Assembly (NCBI GenBank): GCA_002479215.1
Contig: DLME01000099.1
Coordinates: forward strand, 37,490-53,592
Origin: Syntrophaceae bacterium UBA7544
GTDB lineage: Bacteria; Desulfobacterota; Syntrophia; Syntrophales; Smithellaceae
Reading direction: 5' to 3'
Length of the DNA: 16,103 nt
The translations under genes and the position numbers were made by a program. Below the pieces are notes generated by a model. It was not told the origin of the DNA. It ran no database searches and saw nothing but the letters and a program-made list of their open reading frames with translations. Shown one piece after another: positions 8,008-15,157 of the stretch (the first letter of the stretch is position 1; every line of letters begins with the position of its first letter).

Positions 8008-8833
8008 TTTCCGTAGTTCCCTTCACCAAACTATCTATCTTTTTCAGAACTGTCAGCAGTTCTTTCAACGAATCCAGATAAAGCGAATTAGCGCCATCGC
8101 AAAGCGCTTTTTCAGGGTCCCGGTGCACTTCCAAAAATATGCCGTCCACGCCAGCGGCTACCGCTGCCCGAGCCAGATAGGGCACCATATCCCGCTCGCC
8201 GCCTGACGCTATGCCTTCTCCTCCGGGCAATTGCACGGCGTGGGTCGCATCAAAAATTACCGGATATCCCATATTTCTTATAATGGGCAAGGAACGCACA
8301 TCAAAAATAAGATTATTGTAGCCAAACGACGCGCCCCGTTCGGTAATCATGATATTTTCATTGCCAGCCGCTTTGGCCTTGGCTATTATGTTGGCGACAT
8401 CCCAGGGTGCCAGAAACTGCCCTTTCTTAACATTGATTACCCGCGCTTTTTTGGCAATTTCCGTCACAAAATCAGTCTGGCGGCACAGAAATGCCGGTAC
8501 CTGCAGGACATCCAACACTTGCACGGCGGCATCAATTTCTTCAAAACGATGCACATCGGAAAGAAGCGGCACACCCAGCTTCTCTTTAATTCTTTGGAGA
8601 ATCGCCAATCCTTCTTTTATTCCCGGGCCGCGGTAAGATTTAATCGAAGTTCTATTGGCCTTATCGTAAGAAGCTTTGAAAATAAAAGGAATCTTCAATT
8701 TTGCCGTAAGTTTTTGCAGATACTGAGCAACATCCAAAGCCGCTTTTTCATTTTCCAGAACGCAAGGACCCGCGATTAAAACAAATCCGGCTTTATCTCC
8801 TATAACAAAATCCCCCATCTTAATTTGCTTCAT
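7991..8833 (-). CDS. kdsA: 2-dehydro-3-deoxyphosphooctonate aldolase (Kdo-8-phosphate synthase) KdsA, metal-type
   Basis: 280 residues, full length. It condenses phosphoenolpyruvate with arabinose 5-phosphate to make Kdo-8-phosphate in the cytoplasm. Family motifs include FKASYDKANRTS (52-63), CRQTDF (117-122), NVKKGQFLAPWD (134-145), TERGASFGYNNL (164-175) and FDATHAVQLPGG (194-205). A cysteine in AGPC (Cys24) takes the place of the asparagine of the metal-independent E. coli enzyme. Cys24, His198, Glu235 and Asp246 have the same spacing as the four metal ligands known in Aquifex aeolicus KdsA, which points to the metal-dependent class. The ATG overlaps the stop of the upstream TPR gene (ATGA), with AAGGAG about 11 bases upstream, and the 3' end overlaps kdsC. 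Confidence 0.97.
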   Translation of the reverse strand: MKQIKMGDFVIGDKAGFVLIAGPCVLENEKAALDVAQYLQKLTAKLKIPFIFKASYDKANRTSIKSYRGPGIKEGLAILQRIKEKLGVPLLSDVHRFEEIDAAVQVLDVLQVPAFLCRQTDFVTEIAKKARVINVKKGQFLAPWDVANIIAKAKAAGNENIMITERGASFGYNNLIFDVRSLPIIRNMGYPVIFDATHAVQLPGGEGIASGGERDMVPYLARAAVAAGVDGIFLEVHRDPEKALCDGANSLYLDSLKELLTVLKKIDSLVKGTTENEKKY

Positions 8834-10863
8834 GATTTATCACTCTCCTTGGTTTGTTTCTGTCTCTTCTTCTGCAAAAGTAGAATTTTAATCTTGGGAA
8901 TTCTTCTGCCGGCTTTTGCCGATTCGGGATTGAGCTCATAGGCGTTGATGTACGCTTTCAACGCCTCCTGATACAGTCCTTTTTTCTCGTAAGCTTCTCC
9001 CAAGTTAGCGTAAAGCTCATCATCCTCCCGGTCATATTTCAGCGCAATCAAATAATTTTCAATAGCCTTATCCCAATTGCCGCGAGCGGCATAAGCATAA
9101 CCTAAACTGGAATAAGACGCAGCTTTTTTCGGCTCCAGAGCAACTATTTTCTGGTAATATTTTATTGCCGTTTCGTACTTTTTTTCTTTCAAATAAAACT
9201 GGGCAATAATACTTAATACCTCCTTGGTCGGGGGAGACATCTTTTCATACCGGGCAATTGCTTCTTTTTCCTTGCCCAGTTTGCCATATGTATAGGCCAA
9301 ATTATAGTTCACATTTGAACTTTTAGCGCCCTGTTTAATTGCCTTTTCGTAATTTTCGGCTGATGCCGCATATTTCTTCAATTCGCCGTAGGCGAAACCT
9401 AAACTGACATAAATCGAGGCTTTTTGGGGAAATTTTGCCGCTAATTTTTCGTAGTGCTTTACGGCCTGGTCGAATTTCTTGTTTCTAAATGCCAGATCAG
9501 CAAGCCGCTCCAGAGCGTCCGTATCTTCCGGATTAATTTTCAAGACCTGTTCGTACTCTTTAACTGCTTCCGCGTCCATTTTTCTTTTTTCGTAAGCCGC
9601 TCCCAGGTTGAAGCGGATTACGGGCTCATCAGGACTAAGTGAAACCGCCTTCTTTAAATTTTCCAGCTCTTCCTGCAATTTTCCGCGTCCGGCATAGGCC
9701 GAAGCAAGATTGGCGTACGCGGCGGCCAGCTTGGGCTGATTTTTGATAATTTCCTTATAATACTTAATGGCCTCATCATATTTTTTGAGCTTCAGATAAA
9801 CATCCCCCAAAGCAATTAAGGCCAAATCCGCTTCTTTTTCCTTCGAATGCTCGACAATATATTTGTATTGTTCGACGGCTAAATTTATCATTTTCTTTTT
9901 TGTGTAAGCCTCGCCCAATTTAAATCTTAGCGGATAATTTTCCGGTTCCAGCCGCACCGCTTCCCGATAATTTTCTATAGCTTTATCCCACAGCCCTTTT
10001 CCCGCCAGAGCAAGGCCGAGACTGATATAAGCCTGCGCTTCTTGCGGACTTATTGTGACAAGTTTTTTCGATACCTCAATGGCGCGGTCAAATTCATCTT
10101 TCTTAAGATAGCACTTAGCCAATTCGGCCAGCACCGTGGTATCGTCGGGCTTAATCTCCAATATATCTTTGTATTGACTTATGGCATCATCCAGCCTGAC
10201 CTGCCGCAAGTAAACACCCGCCAGAATCTTGCGCACTCCGATATCCTGCTTATTCAAGGCTATAGCTTTTTTCAAATATTCGATTTGCTCTTTAACATTG
10301 CCCGAATCTTTGGCAAATCTGAGCCAGTCTTGCGGCATGATTTCAACCTTAAGCCCAACAGCGGCGATCATTTCATTTTGATAATTTACACGAATTTTAT
10401 AATCGGTTATGGCACTTGATCCTTGAGGCACAGAGCTGCTTTTCATTATTTTATTGACCAGATCGACCCCCCGCAGGAGGACGCCGATATCATTATTGCT
10501 CTTGCTTAATCCTTCGACAATAACCCCCGTGTATTTGCCCATTAAATCGTCACTCGCCACTGCCTTCACCACAAATTCGTCCCGGTAAGTCAATTCCAGC
10601 ATTTCATGCTCAGTCACGCGGATATTTTGGCCGTTTTTTTCCATTTCCAGATAATAGAAATGCGGCTTTTCCTTCAATACGTAATAAGAAAAAGTATTTT
10701 TTACTCTCATCGCGTTGTAACTGAAGGCGCGAATGGTCTGGGAATAGAAATAATATAGAAAGGCAAAAGCCGCGATAAGGATAACTGAAAAAATCAATAT
10801 TTTCCCGATGGGAATCCGCTTTTTCTTTTTCTCACCTCTGTCATCTATACGCTGAATAATCAT
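8830..10863 (-). CDS. membrane-anchored TPR-repeat protein upstream of kdsA
   Basis: 677 residues of unknown specific function. A short basic cytoplasmic tail (KKKKR near residue 12) precedes a single membrane segment (about 20-40), so most of the protein probably lies in the periplasm. Residues about 45-185 form a region without repeats that I do not recognise. From about 194 to 650 there are roughly 13 to 14 tandem tetratricopeptide repeats of 34 residues with the usual W/L-G-Y-A-F-A-P pattern, for example YISLGLALAGKGLWDKAIENY. The C-terminus is lysine- and glutamine-rich. TPR arrays bind proteins, so a scaffold in envelope assembly is plausible. The stop overlaps the kdsA start (ATGA), which suggests co-expression with Kdo synthesis, but no function can be assigned. 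Confidence 0.85.
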   Translation of the reverse strand: MIIQRIDDRGEKKKKRIPIGKILIFSVILIAAFAFLYYFYSQTIRAFSYNAMRVKNTFSYYVLKEKPHFYYLEMEKNGQNIRVTEHEMLELTYRDEFVVKAVASDDLMGKYTGVIVEGLSKSNNDIGVLLRGVDLVNKIMKSSSVPQGSSAITDYKIRVNYQNEMIAAVGLKVEIMPQDWLRFAKDSGNVKEQIEYLKKAIALNKQDIGVRKILAGVYLRQVRLDDAISQYKDILEIKPDDTTVLAELAKCYLKKDEFDRAIEVSKKLVTISPQEAQAYISLGLALAGKGLWDKAIENYREAVRLEPENYPLRFKLGEAYTKKKMINLAVEQYKYIVEHSKEKEADLALIALGDVYLKLKKYDEAIKYYKEIIKNQPKLAAAYANLASAYAGRGKLQEELENLKKAVSLSPDEPVIRFNLGAAYEKRKMDAEAVKEYEQVLKINPEDTDALERLADLAFRNKKFDQAVKHYEKLAAKFPQKASIYVSLGFAYGELKKYAASAENYEKAIKQGAKSSNVNYNLAYTYGKLGKEKEAIARYEKMSPPTKEVLSIIAQFYLKEKKYETAIKYYQKIVALEPKKAASYSSLGYAYAARGNWDKAIENYLIALKYDREDDELYANLGEAYEKKGLYQEALKAYINAYELNPESAKAGRRIPKIKILLLQKKRQKQTKESDKS

Positions 10864-10876
10864 TTATCCCTCAACA

Positions 10877-10919
10877 GGTAAATTTTCTTTTCCCCGCAAA
10901 GCAGCGACTGAAATTTACC
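10877..10919. repeat. inverted repeat in the xerD-TPR gap
   Basis: The 61-bp gap holds a perfect 9-base inverted repeat, GGTAAATTT (10877-10885) and AAATTTACC (10911-10919), with a 25-base loop that has a small internal CGC/GCG stem. There is no T-run after it on either strand, so it is not a standard intrinsic terminator. It could be a protein-binding site or an mRNA structure before the TPR gene start. Confidence 0.45.
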
Positions 10920-10924
10920 GGCAG

Positions 10925-11815
10925 TCAGCTCCGGGGATGATATTTATGGTGTATTTCTCTTAACCTCTCCCGTGTTATGTGCGTGTAAATTTGCGTCGTG
11001 GAAATATCGGCATGTCCCAGCATTACCTGCACGATACGCAAATCCGCGCCGCCTTCCAACAGATGCGAAGCAAAAGAATGGCGAAAAGTGTGCGGATGAA
11101 CCTTCTTTTGCATTCCGGCTTTTTTAGCATAACGGACGACTATTTTCCAAAAACCCTGCCGGGTAAATTTTCCTCCAAAGCGGTTTAAAAACAATACATC
11201 CGTTCTTTTTTTTTGCATCAATTGCGGCCTGGCCTTATCTATATAAACTCTTACGCAATCGTAAGCGGTTTTGCCGATAGGAACTATTCGTTCCTTATTG
11301 CCTTTCCCCATAACAGTCACGAAGCCCACCTGCCAATTAATGCTGTTCATTGTCAAATTAATCAACTCCGAAACGCGAATTCCCGTCGCGTAGAGAAGCT
11401 CCAGCATGGCACTATCCCGCATTGCAAAGGCCGTCTGGTCTCCCGGCTGGGCTAAAATAACGTTCATTTCTTCTTTACTTATCGTATCGGGCAGCCGCAT
11501 CCATACTTTGGCCAGTTCTATATTGGCCAGCGGCGTTTGTTCAATTTTCTTTTCCTGCAGGAGGAATTTATAAAACCCTCTCATAGCCGCGAGTGACCGG
11601 TTCATGGAATTGGCCGATAATCCCTCTCTTTTAATCTGCGTTAAATATTCAATAATTACCTCTGGCGTAACTTCCGGCAACTGGGTTAAGCCTTTTTGCT
11701 CCTGGACAAATAAAAGAAACCGGCGCAAATCACGACCGTAGGCTTCCAGCGTATTTTGGGCGACGCCCCGTTCAATTAAAAGATAATTGAAATATTTCGC
11801 CAGTAATTCCTGCAT
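10925..11815 (-). CDS. xerD: tyrosine recombinase XerD
   Basis: 296 residues from the ATG at 11813-11815, close to E. coli XerD (298). The six catalytic residues of tyrosine recombinases are present at Arg147, Lys171, His242, Arg245, His268 and nucleophile Tyr277, within GIRVSEL, GKGNKER, HTFRHSFASH, LGHADIS and TQIYTHI. Each is one or two positions from its XerD counterpart. The ending RERLREIHHKYHPR is typical of XerD rather than XerC. XerD with XerC resolves chromosome dimers at dif during division. The frame stays open to a TTG at 11930-11932, but that would overlap the divergent rpiB start and add a non-conserved 39-residue tail, so it is rejected. No clear Shine-Dalgarno precedes the ATG. 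It heads the minus-strand block. Confidence 0.95.
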   Translation of the reverse strand: MQELLAKYFNYLLIERGVAQNTLEAYGRDLRRFLLFVQEQKGLTQLPEVTPEVIIEYLTQIKREGLSANSMNRSLAAMRGFYKFLLQEKKIEQTPLANIELAKVWMRLPDTISKEEMNVILAQPGDQTAFAMRDSAMLELLYATGIRVSELINLTMNSINWQVGFVTVMGKGNKERIVPIGKTAYDCVRVYIDKARPQLMQKKRTDVLFLNRFGGKFTRQGFWKIVVRYAKKAGMQKKVHPHTFRHSFASHLLEGGADLRIVQVMLGHADISTTQIYTHITRERLREIHHKYHPRS

Positions 11816-11859
11816 GGAACTTTTTAACGCAAATACGCTTATGAAGCAAAGTTTTTTTA

Positions 11860-11887
11860 TTGACTTATTTCGCAATCTCGTAAAAAT
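11860..11887 (+). promoter_or_regulatory. weak candidate promoter for rpiB
   Basis: In the 116-bp divergent gap between xerD and rpiB the plus strand has TTGACT (11860-11865), a 16-base spacer and AAAAAT (11882-11887). The first box is a good match, the second poor. The rpiB ribosome-binding site GGGGGA follows at 11917-11922, about nine bases before the ATG. No clear promoter for xerD was found on the other strand. Confidence 0.3.
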
Positions 11888-11931
11888 AGGGACTGAAGAA
11901 TTTACAAAATCACCTCTGGGGGAAATAACCA

Positions 11932-12378
11932 ATGAAAAAAGTCGTCATTGCCTCCGATCATGGCGCTGTAGCCCTGAAAAACGAAATTGTATCCTTTTTA
12001 AAAGCAAAAAATTGCACGGTAAAAGATTTGGGGGTAAACAGCGAGGATTCGGTGGATTATCCCGATATCGCCGTGGCCGCCTGTAAGGAATTTAAGAGGG
12101 GCGCGTATGATTTCGGCATTTTGCTTTGCGGCTCGGGAATAGGAATGTCCATCGTCGCCAACAAAATCAAGGGTATCCGGTGCGCTCAGGTTTTCGACCT
12201 TTTTACCGCCGAGATGGCCAAAGCCCACAATAACGCCAATTTTATCGCTTTTGGCGGCAGAGTGAAATATTCAGTGTCGGTTACGCAGATGATCGAAAAA
12301 TTCATGAACACAGATTTTGCGGGCGACCGGCATGAAAGAAGAGTTGCCAAAATTATGGATGTAGAAAAGAAATGCTAA
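11932..12378 (+). CDS. rpiB: ribose 5-phosphate isomerase B
   Basis: 148 residues, normal for RpiB. The N-terminal SDHGA (8-12) binds phosphate and substrate, Cys66 in CGSGIGMSI is the usual catalytic base, and HNNANFIAFGGR matches the family HN-x-N-x4-GxR pattern. The enzyme interconverts ribulose 5-phosphate and ribose 5-phosphate in the pentose phosphate pathway; relatives act on allose or galactose phosphates, but the Cys66 and HNNAN signatures favour the ribose enzyme. A GGGGGA ribosome-binding site lies upstream. The gene is divergent from xerD and is followed after 28 bp by a methyltransferase gene, probably in one transcript. RpiB is often paired with glyA in bacteria; that is not the case here. 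Confidence 0.95.
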   Translation: MKKVVIASDHGAVALKNEIVSFLKAKNCTVKDLGVNSEDSVDYPDIAVAACKEFKRGAYDFGILLCGSGIGMSIVANKIKGIRCAQVFDLFTAEMAKAHNNANFIAFGGRVKYSVSVTQMIEKFMNTDFAGDRHERRVAKIMDVEKKC

Positions 12379-12406
12379 AGCCCCGCTGTTAACTCAGGTA
12401 TTGGAT

Positions 12407-13264
12407 ATGGCGGAAGTTTTCGACAAAAAAAAGATTCGCCAGGTATTTCGCGATGTACAAAAACATCTGCTTATCGGGCAATTGATCCGCCGCTTTTCCA
12501 CCAACAAAGATGATATCAGACAAACTGCCCTCGGACAGATTGATTTATCGAACTGCCGAAATGTCCTGGAATTAGGCTGCGCTTTCGGCGCTTTTACCGA
12601 GGCCCTGAAAGACAAACTTCATCCCGCGGCAAAAATCACCGGCCTGGACATTGTCCCCGAATATAAGCCTTTCTTTCTGGAAGCATGCGGACGCGCCGGA
12701 TACGCGGGAACCTTTTCTTCTTCCGGCATCAATCAAATAAAAAAATATTCCGCTGCTTCTTTCGATTTGATTATTTGCAGTTATGCTTTATACTTTTTCG
12801 CCGGTATGATTCCGGAGATTGCCCGCATTCTAAAAAGAGACGGAATTTTCATTACCATCACCCATTCCCAATGCGACATGCAGGAGCTCGTGAGCGTTAT
12901 CAAAAAAATTATGAAGCAAAATGATTTGCTCAATGATAAACAATCCCTGCCGATAGAAATTCTTGTCGGCCAATTTTCCGCCGAAAACGGCGAGAGGCTT
13001 CTGACTCCATTCTTTGGCCGGATAAAGGCAATCGATTACAAAAATAAGCTGATTTTTCAGCCCTCGGAAATTGATCATTTTCTGGAATACTTTCAGTTTA
13101 AAGAATCTTTTTTCCTGACGGAAACCGCCCCACGCAAAAAAACCATCGTTGATCAGCTTGTGCGCAAGCTGAAAGATGCAGTGATAGAGGGAAAGAATAT
13201 CAGTATGTGCAAGGATGATAAGATTTTCATTGCTTCTCAACCCCTGATTCCTAAGGAAACATGA
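12407..13264 (+). CDS. class I SAM-dependent methyltransferase
   Basis: 285 residues from the ATG at 12407, which has AGG eight bases upstream; an in-frame TTG at 12401 is too close to that site. The Rossmann methyltransferase motifs are motif I VLELGCAFGAFT (about residues 53-64), acidic residue after beta-2 in TGLDI (Asp81), FDLIICSYALYFF (about 117-129), and LKRDGIFITI after the motif III strand. This is the layout of UbiE/BioC-like small-molecule methyltransferases. The last third (about 175-285) is less conserved and contains an aromatic-rich LEYFQFKESFF segment. The substrate cannot be read from the sequence. It lies between rpiB and the NUDIX gene and overlaps the latter by 4 bp (ATGA at 13261-13264), which suggests a shared job. 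Confidence 0.85.
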   Translation: MAEVFDKKKIRQVFRDVQKHLLIGQLIRRFSTNKDDIRQTALGQIDLSNCRNVLELGCAFGAFTEALKDKLHPAAKITGLDIVPEYKPFFLEACGRAGYAGTFSSSGINQIKKYSAASFDLIICSYALYFFAGMIPEIARILKRDGIFITITHSQCDMQELVSVIKKIMKQNDLLNDKQSLPIEILVGQFSAENGERLLTPFFGRIKAIDYKNKLIFQPSEIDHFLEYFQFKESFFLTETAPRKKTIVDQLVRKLKDAVIEGKNISMCKDDKIFIASQPLIPKET

Positions 13265-14262
13265 TGAAAAGACAGCGCAAGCATTGCCTTTATTGCGGCC
13301 GCGCCACTATCAAGAAATACGAAGACAACGTCCGGCGGGATTTTTGCCCCTCCTGTAATTCGTTTTTTTATGAAAATCCACTGCCGGTAGTTTCCGCGAT
13401 TCTCGATTCTTCACGCCGGATACTTTTAGTTAAGCGCAGCCGGCCCCCTTTCAAGGGTATGTGGTGCTTACCGACAGGCTTTGCCGAAGCCGGGGAAAGC
13501 ATTGAAGACGCAACTTTGCGAGAACTGGAAGAAGAAACTGGCATCAATGGCCGGATAGTAAAACTGCTGGATGTTGATTCTTACAAGAGCCGTTTTTACG
13601 GCGATTTGCTTTTTTTGACCTTTGTCGTGGAACAAAATGGCGGGAAACTTGCCGCCGGGGGTGATTGCGCGCAAGCCCGGTTTTGGCCGGTGAACAAACT
13701 GCCACCCCTGGCCTTCCCTCCCAATAAACGCGCTCTGGATGCCTATATAAAAAGCAAAAGGGATTACTGGGCGATATTCGATTCCATCGAACGCGCGGAT
13801 GAAAAAACGCCTTCGCCCAAGATAACAAAAAATCCATTAACAAGGAGGCTCGTCAATTTCATCCTTAAGAATAAGGAAGACATCATCAATCAATGGATGG
13901 AAGACGTGGCGGCAAACCCATCGACTGCCGAATACCACACTGTGGAAAGCCGTACACTGTATAATATTTGCGACAGGATACTTTCCCAAATAACTCTCTG
14001 GCTGGGCGGCCTGCACGATGTTGACAGGGTTAAAAGTTTTTACACGAAGCTCGGCCACGAAAGAAAAGCGTCAGGTTTTAAAATCAGCGGAGCACTGAGT
14101 GCGCTCAGCCTCATCCGCAAGCACATCTGGACCTTTGCCCTCGCGCAGGATGCCTTGCAGAAGAATCTGGAGCTTTACATGACTTTTGAACTGCAAAGGC
14201 AAATGACTATCTTCTTCGATCTGGCGACTTTTTATTTAACGCGCGGATATGAGGACTTTTAA
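13261..14262 (+). CDS. zinc ribbon-NUDIX hydrolase with C-terminal RsbRD-N-like helical domain
   Basis: 333 residues in three parts. A four-cysteine zinc ribbon (Cys9, Cys12, Cys29, Cys32) resembles that of NudC/NADH pyrophosphatase-type NUDIX proteins. The NUDIX domain (about 40-165) has a perfect Nudix box at 73-95 (G-x5-E-x7-REL-EEE-TGI), so it should hydrolyse a nucleoside diphosphate-linked substrate using a divalent metal. Residues about 192-333 form an all-helical domain with features of the RsbT co-antagonist RsbRD N-terminal family (FILKNKEDIINQWMED, then FYTKLGHERKASGF and SALSLIRKHIW), a recognition made by eye. That module is usually a sensor in signalling proteins. The second ATG, at 13264, has better spacing to AAGGA (13253-13257) and may be the true start. 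It overlaps the methyltransferase gene and precedes a nitroreductase gene. Confidence 0.85.
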   Translation: MMKRQRKHCLYCGRATIKKYEDNVRRDFCPSCNSFFYENPLPVVSAILDSSRRILLVKRSRPPFKGMWCLPTGFAEAGESIEDATLRELEEETGINGRIVKLLDVDSYKSRFYGDLLFLTFVVEQNGGKLAAGGDCAQARFWPVNKLPPLAFPPNKRALDAYIKSKRDYWAIFDSIERADEKTPSPKITKNPLTRRLVNFILKNKEDIINQWMEDVAANPSTAEYHTVESRTLYNICDRILSQITLWLGGLHDVDRVKSFYTKLGHERKASGFKISGALSALSLIRKHIWTFALAQDALQKNLELYMTFELQRQMTIFFDLATFYLTRGYEDF

Positions 14263-14308
14263 TATTTTATGTTTAGTAACAGCCAACAATATTTTTAGGA
14301 GGTTTGTT

Positions 14309-14950
14309 ATGGAATTCAAAGAAGCGATGAAACAAAGACGAGCCGTAAACTATTTTGATCCAACCAAAGACGTAACTGATGCCCAGATTAAGGATATAAT
14401 AGAAACCGCGTCGCTGGCACCTTCAGGATTTAACCTTCAGCCGTGGAATGTAATTGTTGTCAAGGATAAGGCAAAAAAAGAAATTCTGAGAAAAGTCGCC
14501 TGGGATCAGCCCAAGATTACTGAAGCGCCGGTCGTCCTGATTGTTCTGGGAGATCGTGATGGCTGGAAAAATGGTCACAGCACTTTTGAGAAGGATTTCG
14601 TGGAAATGGTTAAAATCGGCGCAATGAAAAAGGATCAGCATGACTGGTTTGCCGGCGCGGCAAAATCTATTTATGGAACTTCCCCTGATCAGAAAATGGC
14701 GTTTGCCTGTAAGAACGCTGGTTTCTTCGGAATGGCATTGATGCTTGCCGCCAAGAATGCCGGACTCGACTCTCATCCGATGGACGGATTGGATGTTGAA
14801 GGCGTGAAGAAGGCTTTTAATATACCCGATCAATACTGGGTTCCTCTTTTACTGGCAATCGGTCATTTTGATAAAAGTAAAACTCTTCTTCCGCCGAAAT
14901 GGAGAAAAAGCTACAATGAGATAGTCGTGAGTTTTAATGACACTCGCTGA
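14309..14950 (+). CDS. FMN-dependent nitroreductase family oxidoreductase
   Basis: 213 residues from the ATG at 14309, chosen because AGGAGG (14297-14302) lies six bases upstream; the frame extends back to 14249 inside the NUDIX gene but without a conserved extension. The N-terminal segment KQRRAVNYFD and APSGFNLQPWNVIVV match the FMN phosphate- and ring-binding parts of the nitroreductase fold, and GMALMLAAKNAGLDSHPMDG is the usual C-terminal flavin contact region. Such enzymes are dimeric FMN proteins that use NAD(P)H to reduce nitro compounds, quinones or enones; the natural substrate is not predictable. The last codons include ten bases shared with the repeat copies downstream, so the extreme C-terminus may derive from a repeat. 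Confidence 0.92.
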   Translation: MEFKEAMKQRRAVNYFDPTKDVTDAQIKDIIETASLAPSGFNLQPWNVIVVKDKAKKEILRKVAWDQPKITEAPVVLIVLGDRDGWKNGHSTFEKDFVEMVKIGAMKKDQHDWFAGAAKSIYGTSPDQKMAFACKNAGFFGMALMLAAKNAGLDSHPMDGLDVEGVKKAFNIPDQYWVPLLLAIGHFDKSKTLLPPKWRKSYNEIVVSFNDTR

Positions 14951-15114
14951 AAACGAGCATCGCGAAGATTGAAGCGCAAGTGGAACTATCCCAGGAGCGT
15001 AGCGGGATTAATGACACCTTAGTCAGAAGCGAAGCGCATAGGAATTGGTTAGCCGAATTATCCCACACGCGAAGCGTGTAGGGCTTAAATACACCTTAAT
15101 CGGAAAAAGCGAAG
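14934..15114. repeat. degenerate tandem repeats with hairpins after the nitroreductase gene
   Basis: This patch fills most of the 207-bp gap at 14951-15157. TTAATGACAC occurs at 14934-14943 (inside the end of the nitroreductase gene) and at 15008-15017, and a diverged copy begins at 15085; the spacings are 74 and 77 bases. The segments 15008-15028 and 15085-15105 match at 17 of 21 positions, and each is preceded by an AAYTATCCCA box (14984-14993, 15056-15065) and followed by GCGAAG. GCGAAG occurs four times (14962, 15029, 15069, 15109). The last 40 bases of the gap hold the ribosome-binding site of the next gene. No transposase was seen. Confidence 0.65.
15062..15083. repeat. hairpin within repeat copy 2
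   Basis: CCCACACGC (15062-15070), loop GAA and the complement up to 15083 form a nine-pair stem with a single bulged A at 15080. No T-run follows, so a classical terminator is unlikely. In copy 1 the corresponding CCC and GGG arms (14990-15006) form only a shorter stem. Confidence 0.55.
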
Positions 15115-15157
15115 TTCTTATCAATTTAACATTATTGACAAATAAAGGAGGGTTGAT

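Noticed and set aside
8231..8779. 182-residue open frame on the plus strand within kdsA
   Set aside because: Lies wholly antisense to a highly conserved enzyme gene and has no domain features.
11816..11932. N-terminal extension of xerD to a TTG at 11930-11932
   Set aside because: It overlaps the rpiB start, adds 39 non-conserved residues and leaves no room for promoters; the ATG at 11813-11815 gives the normal XerD length.
14249..14308. Upstream extension of the nitroreductase gene into the NUDIX gene
   Set aside because: AGGAGG six bases before the ATG at 14309 and family length support the shorter start.
14961..15114. CRISPR array in the GCGAAG repeat patch
   Set aside because: Units are few, strongly diverged and unequally spaced (67, 40 and 40 bases between GCGAAG copies), with no constant repeat and no cas gene.
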